A stretch of 15,026 nt of DNA, taken from Proteiniphilum sp. (GTDB lineage Bacteria > Bacteroidota > Bacteroidia > Bacteroidales > Dysgonomonadaceae). Below the pieces are notes generated by a model. That model was not told where the DNA came from. It made no database searches and was given only the letters and a program-made list of their open reading frames with translations. Location: positions 1 to 15,026 of the forward strand of contig JAENWZ010000024.1 in NCBI GenBank assembly GCA_016649795.1, written 5' to 3'. Of the stretch, positions 1 through 6,571 are shown one piece after another. A program made the position numbers and the translations under genes. How positions within the stretch are numbered: the first letter of the stretch is position 1; every line of letters begins with the position of its first letter.

Positions 1-1296
1 AGGTCGTTTAAGATACTGAAGGGTCAGGGCAGGATTACAGAAATAAATGTTGCCGAAACACTCAAGGAGGTGCGTCGTGCATTGCTCGATGCCGATGTGA
101 ACTACAAAACCGCCAAGGAGTTTACTGAAACGGTCAAACAAAAGGCATTGGGGCAGGATGTACTCAATGCCGTGAAGCCGGATCAGATGATGGTGAAAAT
201 CGTGCATGATGAACTAGCGACCCTTATGGGTGGTACAGCCATCGATATCGATATTAAGGGTACGCCGGCAGTCATACTTATGTCGGGGTTACAGGGGTCG
301 GGTAAAACCACCTTTTCCGGCAAGCTGGCTAGTATGCTCAAGACCAAACGGGGGAAAAACCCGCTGCTGGTAGCTGGTGACGTCTATCGTCCCGCTGCCA
401 TTGAGCAGTTGAAGGTGCTGGGAGAACAGATCGGTGTGCCGGTCTATTCGGAAGAAGAGAACAAGAACCCGGTGAAGATCGCGCAAAATGCGATTCAATA
501 TGCACGGCAGCACGGCAATGACCTGGTGATCATTGACACCGCCGGTCGTCTAGCGATCGACGAGCTGATGATGAACGAGATCGAAGCGATCAAGAAAGCG
601 GTCAATCCACAGGAGATCCTCTTCGTGGTAGATGCCATGACCGGACAGGATGCTGTGAACACAGCCAAAGAGTTTAACCAGCGGCTCGATTTCAACGGTG
701 TTGTACTCACCAAGCTCGATGGTGATACACGTGGTGGTGCAGCCCTCTCCATCCGTTCCGTGGTGGACAAACCGATCAAGTTCGTCGGTACTGGCGAGAA
801 GTTGGATGCGATAGATGTGTTTCATCCCGAACGTATGGCCGATCGTATTCTCGGTATGGGTGACATCGTTTCATTGGTAGAGAAGGCACAGGAACAGTAT
901 GACGAAGATGAAGCACGCCGTCTGCAAAAGAAGATTGCCAAGAACCAGTTCGATTTCAACGATTTCATCTCCCAGATTCAGCAGATAAAGAAGATGGGCA
1001 ACCTGAAAGATCTGGCATCGATGATTCCGGGTGTAGGCAAACAGATCAAAGATCTGGATATCGACGATGATGCGTTCAAGGGTATTGAAGCCATCATTCA
1101 GTCGATGACTCCCGGTGAACGCTCCAACCCCGAGATCCTGAACGGCAGCCGTCGTGCCCGCATTGCGAAAGGGAGCGGCACCAATGTCCAGGAGGTGAAC
1201 AAACTGATCAAACAGTTCGACGAAACCCGAAAGATGATGCGCATGATGACATCAGGGGGCGGTAAACAGGCGATGCGAAATATGCGAAGAAGGTAA
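1..1296 (+). CDS. ffh: Signal recognition particle protein Ffh (SRP54 GTPase), 5' end cut by the window edge
   Basis: Ffh binds signal peptides emerging from the ribosome and, with the SRP RNA and the receptor FtsY, targets membrane proteins to the translocon. The frame is open from base 1, so 431 residues are visible and only about ten N-terminal residues should be missing; the GTG at 70 is internal, not the start. In visible numbering, the N domain fills roughly residues 1-85. The G domain shows the P-loop GLQGSGKT (96-103), DTAGR (179-183) and TKLDGDTRGGAAL (237-249). The C-terminal M domain carries the TPGERSNPEILNGSRR-type helix and a Met/Arg-rich tail (RKMMRMM). These are textbook SRP54 motifs and the length fits the family. 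The matching SRP RNA appears to lie at 5893-5995. FolD follows on the same strand after a 75-bp gap filled by a tandem repeat, so co-transcription is possible but not shown. Confidence 0.97.
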   Translation, partial: RSFKILKGQGRITEINVAETLKEVRRALLDADVNYKTAKEFTETVKQKALGQDVLNAVKPDQMMVKIVHDELATLMGGTAIDIDIKGTPAVILMSGLQGSGKTTFSGKLASMLKTKRGKNPLLVAGDVYRPAAIEQLKVLGEQIGVPVYSEEENKNPVKIAQNAIQYARQHGNDLVIIDTAGRLAIDELMMNEIEAIKKAVNPQEILFVVDAMTGQDAVNTAKEFNQRLDFNGVVLTKLDGDTRGGAALSIRSVVDKPIKFVGTGEKLDAIDVFHPERMADRILGMGDIVSLVEKAQEQYDEDEARRLQKKIAKNQFDFNDFISQIQQIKKMGNLKDLASMIPGVGKQIKDLDIDDDAFKGIEAIIQSMTPGERSNPEILNGSRRARIAKGSGTNVQEVNKLIKQFDETRKMMRMMTSGGGKQAMRNMRRR

Positions 1297-1365
1297 GAAA
1301 TTAGAAATTAGAAGTTAGAAGTTAGAAATCAGAAGTCAGAAACTGAAAACTGAAAACTGAAAATT
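1297..1365. repeat. Degenerate 7-bp tandem repeat between ffh and folD
   Basis: The gap is almost wholly made of ten head-to-tail units of seven bases that drift from left to right: GAAATTA twice, GAAGTTA twice, GAAATCA, GAAGTCA, a six-base GAAACT, GAAAACT twice and GAAAATT. The array starts directly after the ffh stop codon and ends six bases before the folD ATG. It leaves no room for an obvious ribosome binding site or terminator, so it must form the folD leader if the two genes are co-transcribed. It has no spacers and is not a CRISPR array. Slippage during replication is the simplest origin. Confidence 0.85.
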
Positions 1366-1371
1366 ACAAAC

Positions 1372-2256
1372 ATGCGATTGATAGACGGAAAAGCGGTTGC
1401 CGCACAAATTAAGCAGGAGATAGCAGAAGAGGTAGCATTAATAAAGGATGCAGGTGGCAAAACACCTCATCTGGCGGCGGTTCTGGTCGGTCACGACGGA
1501 GGAAGCGAGACCTACGTCTCCAGCAAAGTGAGAACCTGTGAAGAGCTAGGATTCAAATCCACACTTATCCGCTATGAGGAGGATGTAACCGAAGAGGAAC
1601 TGCTGGCATGTGTCAACAGGCTGAACGATGACGCAGATATCGATGGTTTCATCGTACAGCTGCCTTTGCCAAAGCATATCTCTGAAGAAAAAATTACCGA
1701 TGCAATTGACTACCGTAAAGATGTGGACGGCTTTCACCCGGTGAACGTAGGACGTATGTCGCTCGGCATGTCCTGTTTCCTTTCGGCAACACCCGCCGGA
1801 ATAGTGGAGTTGCTCAAAAGATACAAGATTGAGACCAAGGGCAGGCACTGCGTCGTTTTGGGTCGAAGCAACATCGTTGGGAAGCCAGTCTCCATGCTGA
1901 TGATGCAAAAAGGTTATCCCGGCGACTGCACAGTCACTGTTTGCCACAGCCGCACTGAAAACATCAAAGAGATCTGTCTGCAGGCAGATATCATCATCGC
2001 CGCACTGGGTGTTCCCGGATTTCTGAAGGGCGACATGGTGAAAGAGGGAGCGGTGGTGATTGATGTGGGCACCACACGCGTGCCGAGTAATAAGACCAAA
2101 TCGGGCTTCAAGCTGACAGGTGATGTGATGTTCGATGAGGTTGCACCCAAATGTGCCTGGATTACACCCGTACCGGGCGGTGTGGGCCCAATGACCATTG
2201 TATCGTTAATGAAAAACACCCTGCTGGCAGGGAAAAAAGAGATTTACAGCAAATAA
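1372..2256 (+). CDS. folD: Bifunctional methylene-THF dehydrogenase / methenyl-THF cyclohydrolase FolD
   Basis: FolD interconverts 5,10-methylene-, 5,10-methenyl- and 10-formyl-tetrahydrofolate in the cytoplasm, supplying one-carbon units for purines and formyl-methionine and using NAD(P). The 294-residue protein has the normal family length. The catalytic region contains Y48 and K52 in the motif YVSSK; Y and K at this spacing are the known active-site pair. DGFIVQLPLP lies at 91-100, the Rossmann-type GRSNIVGKPV at 164-173, and the family signature PVPGGVGPMT at 266-275. The ATG at 1372 matches the usual N-terminus (an IDGK motif a few residues in) and no earlier in-frame start fits. Its leader is a heptanucleotide repeat rather than a normal ribosome binding site. 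The convergent neighbour on the minus strand ends 78 bp away, and I see no strong terminator in that gap. Confidence 0.97.
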   Translation: MRLIDGKAVAAQIKQEIAEEVALIKDAGGKTPHLAAVLVGHDGGSETYVSSKVRTCEELGFKSTLIRYEEDVTEEELLACVNRLNDDADIDGFIVQLPLPKHISEEKITDAIDYRKDVDGFHPVNVGRMSLGMSCFLSATPAGIVELLKRYKIETKGRHCVVLGRSNIVGKPVSMLMMQKGYPGDCTVTVCHSRTENIKEICLQADIIIAALGVPGFLKGDMVKEGAVVIDVGTTRVPSNKTKSGFKLTGDVMFDEVAPKCAWITPVPGGVGPMTIVSLMKNTLLAGKKEIYSK

Positions 2257-2334
2257 AACCGGCTGTTCTTTACCGTTGATGGCGGAATAACAAGGAAGAT
2301 GATATATATCTGATAACCGACAGAGCATTTATCC

Positions 2335-3336
2335 TTATCTACTCCTGCGGTTTATTTTAATCAACACTATCCCCACAAGGATCCAAAAAATCTCCCGGAT
2401 GCGTTTGCAGAGACTTACAAACACCCCGTAGGCAAGTGGTATGGAAAGGATTCCGTATACAATCACAATTCCTCCCTCACGCGATCCCATCTGCATCGGC
2501 ATAAAGAACAGCAGATTGCCAACAAGCGACTGAATAGATTCAATGAGCACACTCTGTCCGAAAGTGATCGGATTCCCTATAGCCTGCATCATCAGAAGCA
2601 CCTCAATACAGAGAAAAAAGCGGGAGAAAAGCTCAAGCAACAACGAAGCGATGAAATCTTTTTTGCGGTTTTTGTAGAGACCGGCTATCAGCGTGTCCAT
2701 CTGATCGATCTTTTCCTGATTTTGATTCCTGTATGCCCTCAATCTTTTCCCGATAAAAGGCAACCTGCTACCCAACACTATTGCCCTGTCCACCCCTCCT
2801 CTGGTATAGATCCTGAATGCCCAGAGAAGAAGAAGGAAAGAGGTGCCGCTGGAAAGAATCATTCCCAGTTCAACCACATCGGAGAGTACAGGAACCAGAA
2901 AAAGGAGCAGCGGGATGGAGACCATCCAGAAGATAAAGTGCGAGACAAAATGCATCATCGTGGAGAGTAATACGGAAGATGTAGCCTTCTGTATTCCCAG
3001 TGTTTGCTGCAGCTCAATAATTTTGTATGGTTCGCCACCCATCAGCCCGAAAGGGGTGATGTAATTGATGGCAAAACCACTGATAACCAGTTTAAAGAGT
3101 CGAAAGAAACTAACTCTCTTCGCTTCCGAACTACCGTCCTGAATGATGATATTAAAGGAGTAAGCGTTAATAAGATAGACTATTACCCAGAGTCCGATGA
3201 TGGGCACAAACCACCAGCCGGTCTGCTTTATATCCCGTAAAATATTATCAATCCCGGTTTTATATACCATTATCCCGAGAGCAAGCGCACCGAGAAGAAA
3301 AAATATATTCTGAGCTATTTTCGCTTTTTTTGCCAT
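2335..3336 (-). CDS. Lysylphosphatidylglycerol synthase transmembrane-region (UPF0104-type) integral membrane protein
   Basis: This is a polytopic inner-membrane protein of about 333 residues with some seven or eight hydrophobic segments. It shows the motifs GGEPYK (about residues 100-105) and MPMQMGSREGG (279-289), which recur in the flippase-like half of MprF and in stand-alone UPF0104 proteins. It lacks the cytosolic aminoacyl-transfer domain of MprF, so lipid lysinylation by this protein alone is unlikely; its substrate is unknown and lipid or lipid-linked glycan handling is only an inference. I place the start at the ATG 3336 (MAKKAKIAQ). A TTG at 3372 would add twelve residues, but that extension crosses a perfect hairpin and gives an untypical N-terminus. 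A -7 element at 3387-3394 would drive it on its own, separate from gcvT upstream. Confidence 0.85.
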   Translation of the reverse strand: MAKKAKIAQNIFFLLGALALGIMVYKTGIDNILRDIKQTGWWFVPIIGLWVIVYLINAYSFNIIIQDGSSEAKRVSFFRLFKLVISGFAINYITPFGLMGGEPYKIIELQQTLGIQKATSSVLLSTMMHFVSHFIFWMVSIPLLLFLVPVLSDVVELGMILSSGTSFLLLLWAFRIYTRGGVDRAIVLGSRLPFIGKRLRAYRNQNQEKIDQMDTLIAGLYKNRKKDFIASLLLELFSRFFLCIEVLLMMQAIGNPITFGQSVLIESIQSLVGNLLFFMPMQMGSREGGIVIVYGILSIPLAYGVFVSLCKRIREIFWILVGIVLIKINRRSR

Positions 3337-3360
3337 AAAGGGGATGCTAGCGTAACAATT

Positions 3361-3385
3361 GGCCTGAAACAATCAGTTTCAGGCC
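3361..3385. other. Perfect 10-bp inverted repeat (hairpin) upstream of the LPG-synthase-like gene
   Basis: GGCCTGAAAC, five bases, then GTTTCAGGCC form a perfect stem-loop between the gcvT stop and the start of the next minus-strand gene. On the minus strand it is followed by only a weak U-run (AATTGTT). It could be the gcvT terminator or, because a -7 element lies just upstream at 3387-3394, a stem-loop at the very 5' end of the following mRNA. The sequence alone does not separate these two readings. Confidence 0.6.
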
Positions 3386-3386
3386 A

Positions 3387-3394
3387 CAAAATTA
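3387..3394 (-). promoter_or_regulatory. Candidate -7 element of the LPG-synthase-like gene
   Basis: Read on the minus strand this is TAATTTTG, which fits the Bacteroidota TAnnTTTG consensus. It lies about 50 bp before the ATG at 3336. No clear -33 TTTG is seen at the right spacing, but an AT-only palindrome lies directly upstream. Transcription would begin inside or at the edge of the hairpin at 3361-3385. Confidence 0.4.
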
Positions 3395-3430
3395 AGATTT
3401 TTTTAATTAAAAAAAAGAGGAAACAAGCAG

Positions 3431-4516
3431 TTATTTCCTGAAAGGAGGTTTAATAACCCTGGCTTTCAGTTTTTTGTTACGCACCATGATGAAAATTTCA
3501 CTGTCTGTTTTCGCATATTCCGGTTTCAGGTAGCCCATACCGATTCCAATTTTTAGCACGGGAGAGATGGTGCCCGAGGTAACATTACCTATCGTTTCGC
3601 CGGCTGCATTCACAATCTCATAACCATGACGCGGAATACCTCTGTCTGTCAGCTCGAAACAAGAGAGCTTCCTGGAGACTCCCTCAGCCTTCTCTTTTTC
3701 CAGCAGCTCCCGACCAACAAAGGGTTTGTTATCGGCGAATTTCATGATCCAGCCGAGACCGGCCTGCAAAGGGGTGGTTGTGTCATCCAGATCATTTCCA
3801 TAGAGACAGAACCCCATCTCCAGACGCAGTGTATCGCGTGCTCCCAGTCCGATTGGTTTTATTCCAAACGGTTGGCCTGCTTTAAACAGCGCATCCCATA
3901 TTTTCAGACCCTGTTCAGGATAAAAATAGAGTTCAAAACCACCTGCACCAGTATACCCTGTATTGGAGATAATCACATTCTCCACTCCGGCAAATGTTCC
4001 GGTAACAAAAGAATAGTAAGGTATGGACGAGAGCTCCTCCCCTGTCAGTCCCTGGAGCGCCTCTAATGCTTTCGGTCCCTGCACGGCTAGTTGTGCCATA
4101 TGAGCGGAAGCGTTCTCCAAATCGGCCCCCATAACGTTGTGCTGCAGGCACCATTCCCAGTCCTTCTCAATATTCGCGGCGTTGACTACAAGCAGATATT
4201 TTTCAGGTTCAAAATGGTATACAATGAAATCATCCACAATCCCGCCATTTTCATTCACAAAACAGCTGTAATGTGCCTTCCCCGGCTGGAGCTTCGAAGC
4301 ATCGTTGCTGGTCACACGCTGCAGGAATTCGAGCGCTTTGGGTCCTTTCACCCAGAACTCACCCATATGCGATACATCAAAAACACCTACCGCATTCACA
4401 ACAGTCAGATGTTCATCAATGATACCGGTATACTCTATGGGCATGTTATACCCGGCAAATTCGTGCATTTTTGCTCCGAGAGCAATATGCAGGTCAGTAA
4501 AAGGGGTTTTTTTCAT
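3431..4516 (-). CDS. gcvT: Aminomethyltransferase, glycine cleavage system T protein
   Basis: GcvT takes the aminomethyl group from lipoylated H protein, transfers the methylene carbon to tetrahydrofolate and releases ammonia. The 361-residue length is typical. The N-terminus carries LHIALGAKMHEFAGYNMPIEY, and the folate-binding fold shows DVSHMGEF (47-54), a TSND stretch (69-72) and the acidic pair D95/D96 in GGIVDDF, where the catalytic aspartate of the family sits. NTGYTGAGGFELY and the GLGARDTLRLEMG motif follow, and the C-terminal beta-barrel domain is complete. It lies 21 bp downstream of pepT on the same strand, so the two are probably one transcript. No gcvH or gcvP is in the window. 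No glycine riboswitch is seen before either gene. Confidence 0.96.
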   Translation of the reverse strand: MKKTPFTDLHIALGAKMHEFAGYNMPIEYTGIIDEHLTVVNAVGVFDVSHMGEFWVKGPKALEFLQRVTSNDASKLQPGKAHYSCFVNENGGIVDDFIVYHFEPEKYLLVVNAANIEKDWEWCLQHNVMGADLENASAHMAQLAVQGPKALEALQGLTGEELSSIPYYSFVTGTFAGVENVIISNTGYTGAGGFELYFYPEQGLKIWDALFKAGQPFGIKPIGLGARDTLRLEMGFCLYGNDLDDTTTPLQAGLGWIMKFADNKPFVGRELLEKEKAEGVSRKLSCFELTDRGIPRHGYEIVNAAGETIGNVTSGTISPVLKIGIGMGYLKPEYAKTDSEIFIMVRNKKLKARVIKPPFRK

Positions 4517-4537
4517 ATTTATTTTCGATAAAACAGG

Positions 4538-5761
4538 TTATGCTTCTTTGGCAACCAGCTCAGCTATTTTCACGATCACCTCCGACGCTTTCTTCAGTGA
4601 GGGGACAGGCAGAAATTCATATCTGCCATGGAAGTTCATTCCTCCCGCGAAAATATTGGGGCATGAAAGTCCCATAAACGACAAGCGGGCACCGTCGGTA
4701 CCTCCGCGAATAGGTTTGATGTTCGGTTTCACACCCACCTCCTCCATCGCACGAAATGCGTAATCGATAATATGCTTCTCCGGTTCTACTTTTTCTTTCA
4801 TGTTATAATATTGATCTTTTATCTCCAGCTTGAGACGATTGTCATATTTCTCGTTCAGCTGCTCCACCGAGTGCTCCATCAACAGCTTGCGTTCTTCGAA
4901 CTTCTCTCTGTTGTGATCACGAATGATAAACGATATTTTCGCTTCATCCACCGATCCGTTCAATGAGATCAGATGAAAAAAACCTTCATACCCTTCGGTC
5001 GTTTCAGGTCGTTCATCTTCGGGAAGCAGCTGAATCAATTCGTTGGCTACATGAAGAGCATTGATCATTTTGTTCTTCGCGTAGCCGGGATGCACGTTTC
5101 GTCCCTGGATCTCAATCTTGGCGGAGGCGGCATTGAAATTTTCATATTCCAGCTCCCCCACTTCACTTCCATCCATTGTATATGCCCACTTTGCACCGAA
5201 TTTGGGCACATCGAACTTATCGGCTCCGCGACCGATCTCTTCATCAGGAGTAAAGCCTATACGTATCTTTCCGTGCTCTATTTCCGGATGCTCCATAAGA
5301 TATTGCATGGCTGTCATAATCTCTGCTATACCGGCTTTGTCATCAGCACCCAGAAGCGTGGTGCCATCTGTAACGATAAGGTCTTCCCCTACATGATCGA
5401 GCAACTCCGGAAAATCGGTCGTTGACATGATCACCTTCCCGGCTTCGTTCAGCAGGATATCTTTCCCGTCATACGCCTTCACTATACGCGGGTTCACTTT
5501 CTCACCGCTCATATCGGGACTGGTGTCGAAATGCGCGATAAATCCGATCACAGGCACATCTTTCTTCGTGTTTGCCGGTAATGTGGCCATCATATAACAA
5601 TTGTTGTCGAGACTCACATCGCTCAATCCCATCTCCAGACCCTCTTTTTCCACCTCTTTGGCCAGATTGAACTGCTTCTGCGTACTGGGAGTCTGCGTGC
5701 TGTTCTCGTCCGACTGTGTATCAATACGGGCGTATTTAATAAATCGATCTACGATATCCAT
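4538..5761 (-). CDS. pepT: Peptidase T (tripeptide aminopeptidase, M20 family)
   Basis: PepT is a cytoplasmic two-zinc exopeptidase that removes the N-terminal residue from tripeptides. The 407-residue protein has the usual length. All expected metal and catalytic residues are visible: H77 and D79 in AHFDTSPDMSG, D140 in LLGADDKAG, E174/E175 in TPDEEIGRG, D197 in YTMDGSE and H378 in GGMNFHGRYEF. A dimerisation lid lies between the two halves of the catalytic domain, roughly residues 208-320. The ATG at 5761 gives the standard PepT N-terminus (MDIVDRFIKYARIDTQS). A clear -7 element lies upstream at 5813-5820, and gcvT follows 21 bp downstream. The pairing suggests a peptide and amino-acid catabolic transcript, fitting an amino-acid-fermenting lifestyle; this is inference. 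Confidence 0.97.
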   Translation of the reverse strand: MDIVDRFIKYARIDTQSDENSTQTPSTQKQFNLAKEVEKEGLEMGLSDVSLDNNCYMMATLPANTKKDVPVIGFIAHFDTSPDMSGEKVNPRIVKAYDGKDILLNEAGKVIMSTTDFPELLDHVGEDLIVTDGTTLLGADDKAGIAEIMTAMQYLMEHPEIEHGKIRIGFTPDEEIGRGADKFDVPKFGAKWAYTMDGSEVGELEYENFNAASAKIEIQGRNVHPGYAKNKMINALHVANELIQLLPEDERPETTEGYEGFFHLISLNGSVDEAKISFIIRDHNREKFEERKLLMEHSVEQLNEKYDNRLKLEIKDQYYNMKEKVEPEKHIIDYAFRAMEEVGVKPNIKPIRGGTDGARLSFMGLSCPNIFAGGMNFHGRYEFLPVPSLKKASEVIVKIAELVAKEA

Positions 5762-5812
5762 GATTATACTGTTTTGATTTGTTTTTTCTTAGTTAAAGCG
5801 ATGTTATGCTTA

Positions 5813-5820
5813 CAAAGATA
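5813..5820 (-). promoter_or_regulatory. Candidate -7 element of the pepT-gcvT operon
   Basis: On the minus strand this reads TATCTTTG, an exact match to TAnnTTTG and identical to the element before the small RNA on the other strand. It gives a leader of about 45 bases before the pepT ATG. The -33 region is poorly conserved. Confidence 0.55.
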
Positions 5821-5857
5821 AAAAAATGGCTTGAATAGTAAAAATCAATTTCATCAT

Positions 5858-5887
5858 TTTGTATCTTGAAAAAAATCCTTATCTTTG
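5858..5887 (+). promoter_or_regulatory. Promoter of the SRP RNA (-33 TTTG, -7 TATCTTTG)
   Basis: TATCTTTG at 5880-5887 matches the Bacteroidota -7 consensus. TTTG at 5858-5861 is a fair -33 element with an 18-bp spacer, slightly short. The predicted start, five or six bases after the -7 element, falls on the first G of the RNA's terminal stem at 5893, which supports both the promoter and the RNA end. Confidence 0.65.
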
Positions 5888-5892
5888 CAGCA

Positions 5893-5995
5893 GGGTAAGT
5901 CCTATACGGTCAGCTCCCATTGAATCCCCCAGGTCTTGATCGAAGCAAGGGTATTTGGTTGTAGCGACGCGATATAGTAAGCTTACCCTTTTTTT
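5893..5995 (+). ncRNA. ffs: Bacterial small signal recognition particle RNA (4.5S-type)
   Basis: This RNA forms the core of SRP with Ffh and speeds its GTPase pairing with FtsY. The ends pair perfectly (GGGTAAG at 5893-5899 with CTTACCC at 5982-5988), and inner helices continue: CTATA 5902-5906 with TATAG 5973-5977, then GTC with GAC and GCT with AGC, giving one long rod of about 96 bases. The tip carries the Ffh-binding internal loop of domain IV: CAGG at 5930-5933 and AGCA at 5944-5947, ten bases apart exactly as in E. coli. The apical ten bases (TCTTGATCGA) lack the E. coli GGAA tetraloop. Seven Ts right after the terminal stem act as its terminator tail. The identification rests on fold and motif, not on a database search. 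An unrelated hairpin RNA is the alternative. Confidence 0.85.
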
Positions 5996-6005
5996 ATGAA
6001 ACAAT

Positions 6006-6041
6006 AAACCCCTTCCGCCCGAAAGAGCAAAAGGGGTTTTT
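6006..6041. terminator. Intrinsic terminator between ffs and doxX
   Basis: AAACCCCTT (6006-6014) pairs perfectly with AAGGGGTTT (6031-6039) across a 16-base loop, followed by Ts on the plus strand and a shorter T-rich run on the minus strand. It most likely ends the minus-strand doxX transcript, whose stop codon is 20 bp away, and backs up termination of ffs. Confidence 0.75.
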
Positions 6042-6060
6042 CTGTTTGGCAGAAAATGGA

Positions 6061-6477
6061 TTAAGCAAGTTTCGGCAATAACTTTGCATCTACTGAATAT
6101 TTACCGGCACCAATCAATATTGAAGCGGCAAAAATGATCAGCAGGTCAAGCGCGTGACCAAAAACCATAAAGTCATCACCGGCGGCCAGATGTGTTGACA
6201 GGGCAACCACCATCGTTCCGGTCAGCATGATCGCAGCAGGGCGGAAAAAGAGCCCCAGGGCAAAAAGGATTCCTCCTACCGACTCCGCCGTTGCAGCCAG
6301 GAATCCCCAAAATGCAGGGGCAAAATCGATTCCGAAAATAGACATGCTGCTACCAATATAAGTCCATGTTTCCACACCACCCATTATTTTGGGTAATCCA
6401 TGCAGGAAAATTGAAATCCCTATACCTGCTCTAAGAATGAGCCAACCAATGTGTAATAAATCTTCTTTGCGTTTCAT
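6061..6477 (-). CDS. DoxX family membrane protein
   Basis: This is a 138-residue integral membrane protein with four hydrophobic helices, the usual DoxX size and topology. The first segment carries the family-typical HGLPKIMGG turn after an LRAGIGISIFLHG helix. A second conserved stretch, AATAESVGGILFALGLFFRPAA, follows in the middle, and the C-terminal helix contains GHALDLLIIFAASILIGAGKYSVD. DoxX-type proteins are linked to quinone or thiol redox processes and stress in some bacteria, but the family is broad and no specific role can be set here. The gene is monocistronic: it has its own candidate -7 element at 6525-6532, a terminator at 6006-6041, and a divergent radical-SAM gene on the other side. 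The ATG at 6477 gives a normal short cytoplasmic N-terminus before the first helix. Confidence 0.88.
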   Translation of the reverse strand: MKRKEDLLHIGWLILRAGIGISIFLHGLPKIMGGVETWTYIGSSMSIFGIDFAPAFWGFLAATAESVGGILFALGLFFRPAAIMLTGTMVVALSTHLAAGDDFMVFGHALDLLIIFAASILIGAGKYSVDAKLLPKLA

Positions 6478-6524
6478 ATGATTATATAACTTTTGAATTA
6501 ATGTTACATCTTGTGCAGTTAACC

Positions 6525-6532
6525 CAAAACTA
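6525..6532 (-). promoter_or_regulatory. Candidate -7 element of doxX
   Basis: On the minus strand this reads TAGTTTTG, fitting TAnnTTTG, with a leader of about 40 bases. It lies only 12 bp from the oppositely oriented -7 element of the radical-SAM gene, so the two promoters must share or occlude polymerase sites. Confidence 0.45.
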
Positions 6533-6544
6533 GATTGAATTGTT

Positions 6545-6552
6545 TATATTTG
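6545..6552 (+). promoter_or_regulatory. Candidate -7 element of the sulfatase-maturase gene
   Basis: TATATTTG fits TAnnTTTG and lies 19 bp before the ATG at 6572, giving a leader of only about 14 bases. No good -33 TTTG is seen at the expected distance, where the doxX promoter sits instead. Confidence 0.5.
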
Positions 6553-6571
6553 TACCATCAATAAAGTCGAT

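Noticed and set aside
1297..1371. CRISPR-like or riboswitch leader before folD
   Set aside because: The repeats are 7 bp, contiguous and without spacers, and no tetrahydrofolate-riboswitch-like fold is visible in this short A-rich segment.
1546..1947. A 133-codon minus-strand open frame inside folD
   Set aside because: It is antisense to the strongly conserved FolD frame and has no upstream signal or recognisable domain.
2257..2334. Terminator between convergent folD and the LPG-synthase-like gene
   Set aside because: Only a short GATATATATC palindrome is present, with no GC-rich stem followed by a T-run.
3337..3372. A twelve-residue N-terminal extension of the LPG-synthase-like protein from a TTG codon
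   Set aside because: The ATG at 3336 gives a normal basic N-terminus, and the extension would run through the perfect hairpin.
5762..5880. Glycine riboswitch before the pepT-gcvT operon
   Set aside because: The leader is only about 45 bases and lacks the paired aptamer architecture; gcvT is the second gene.
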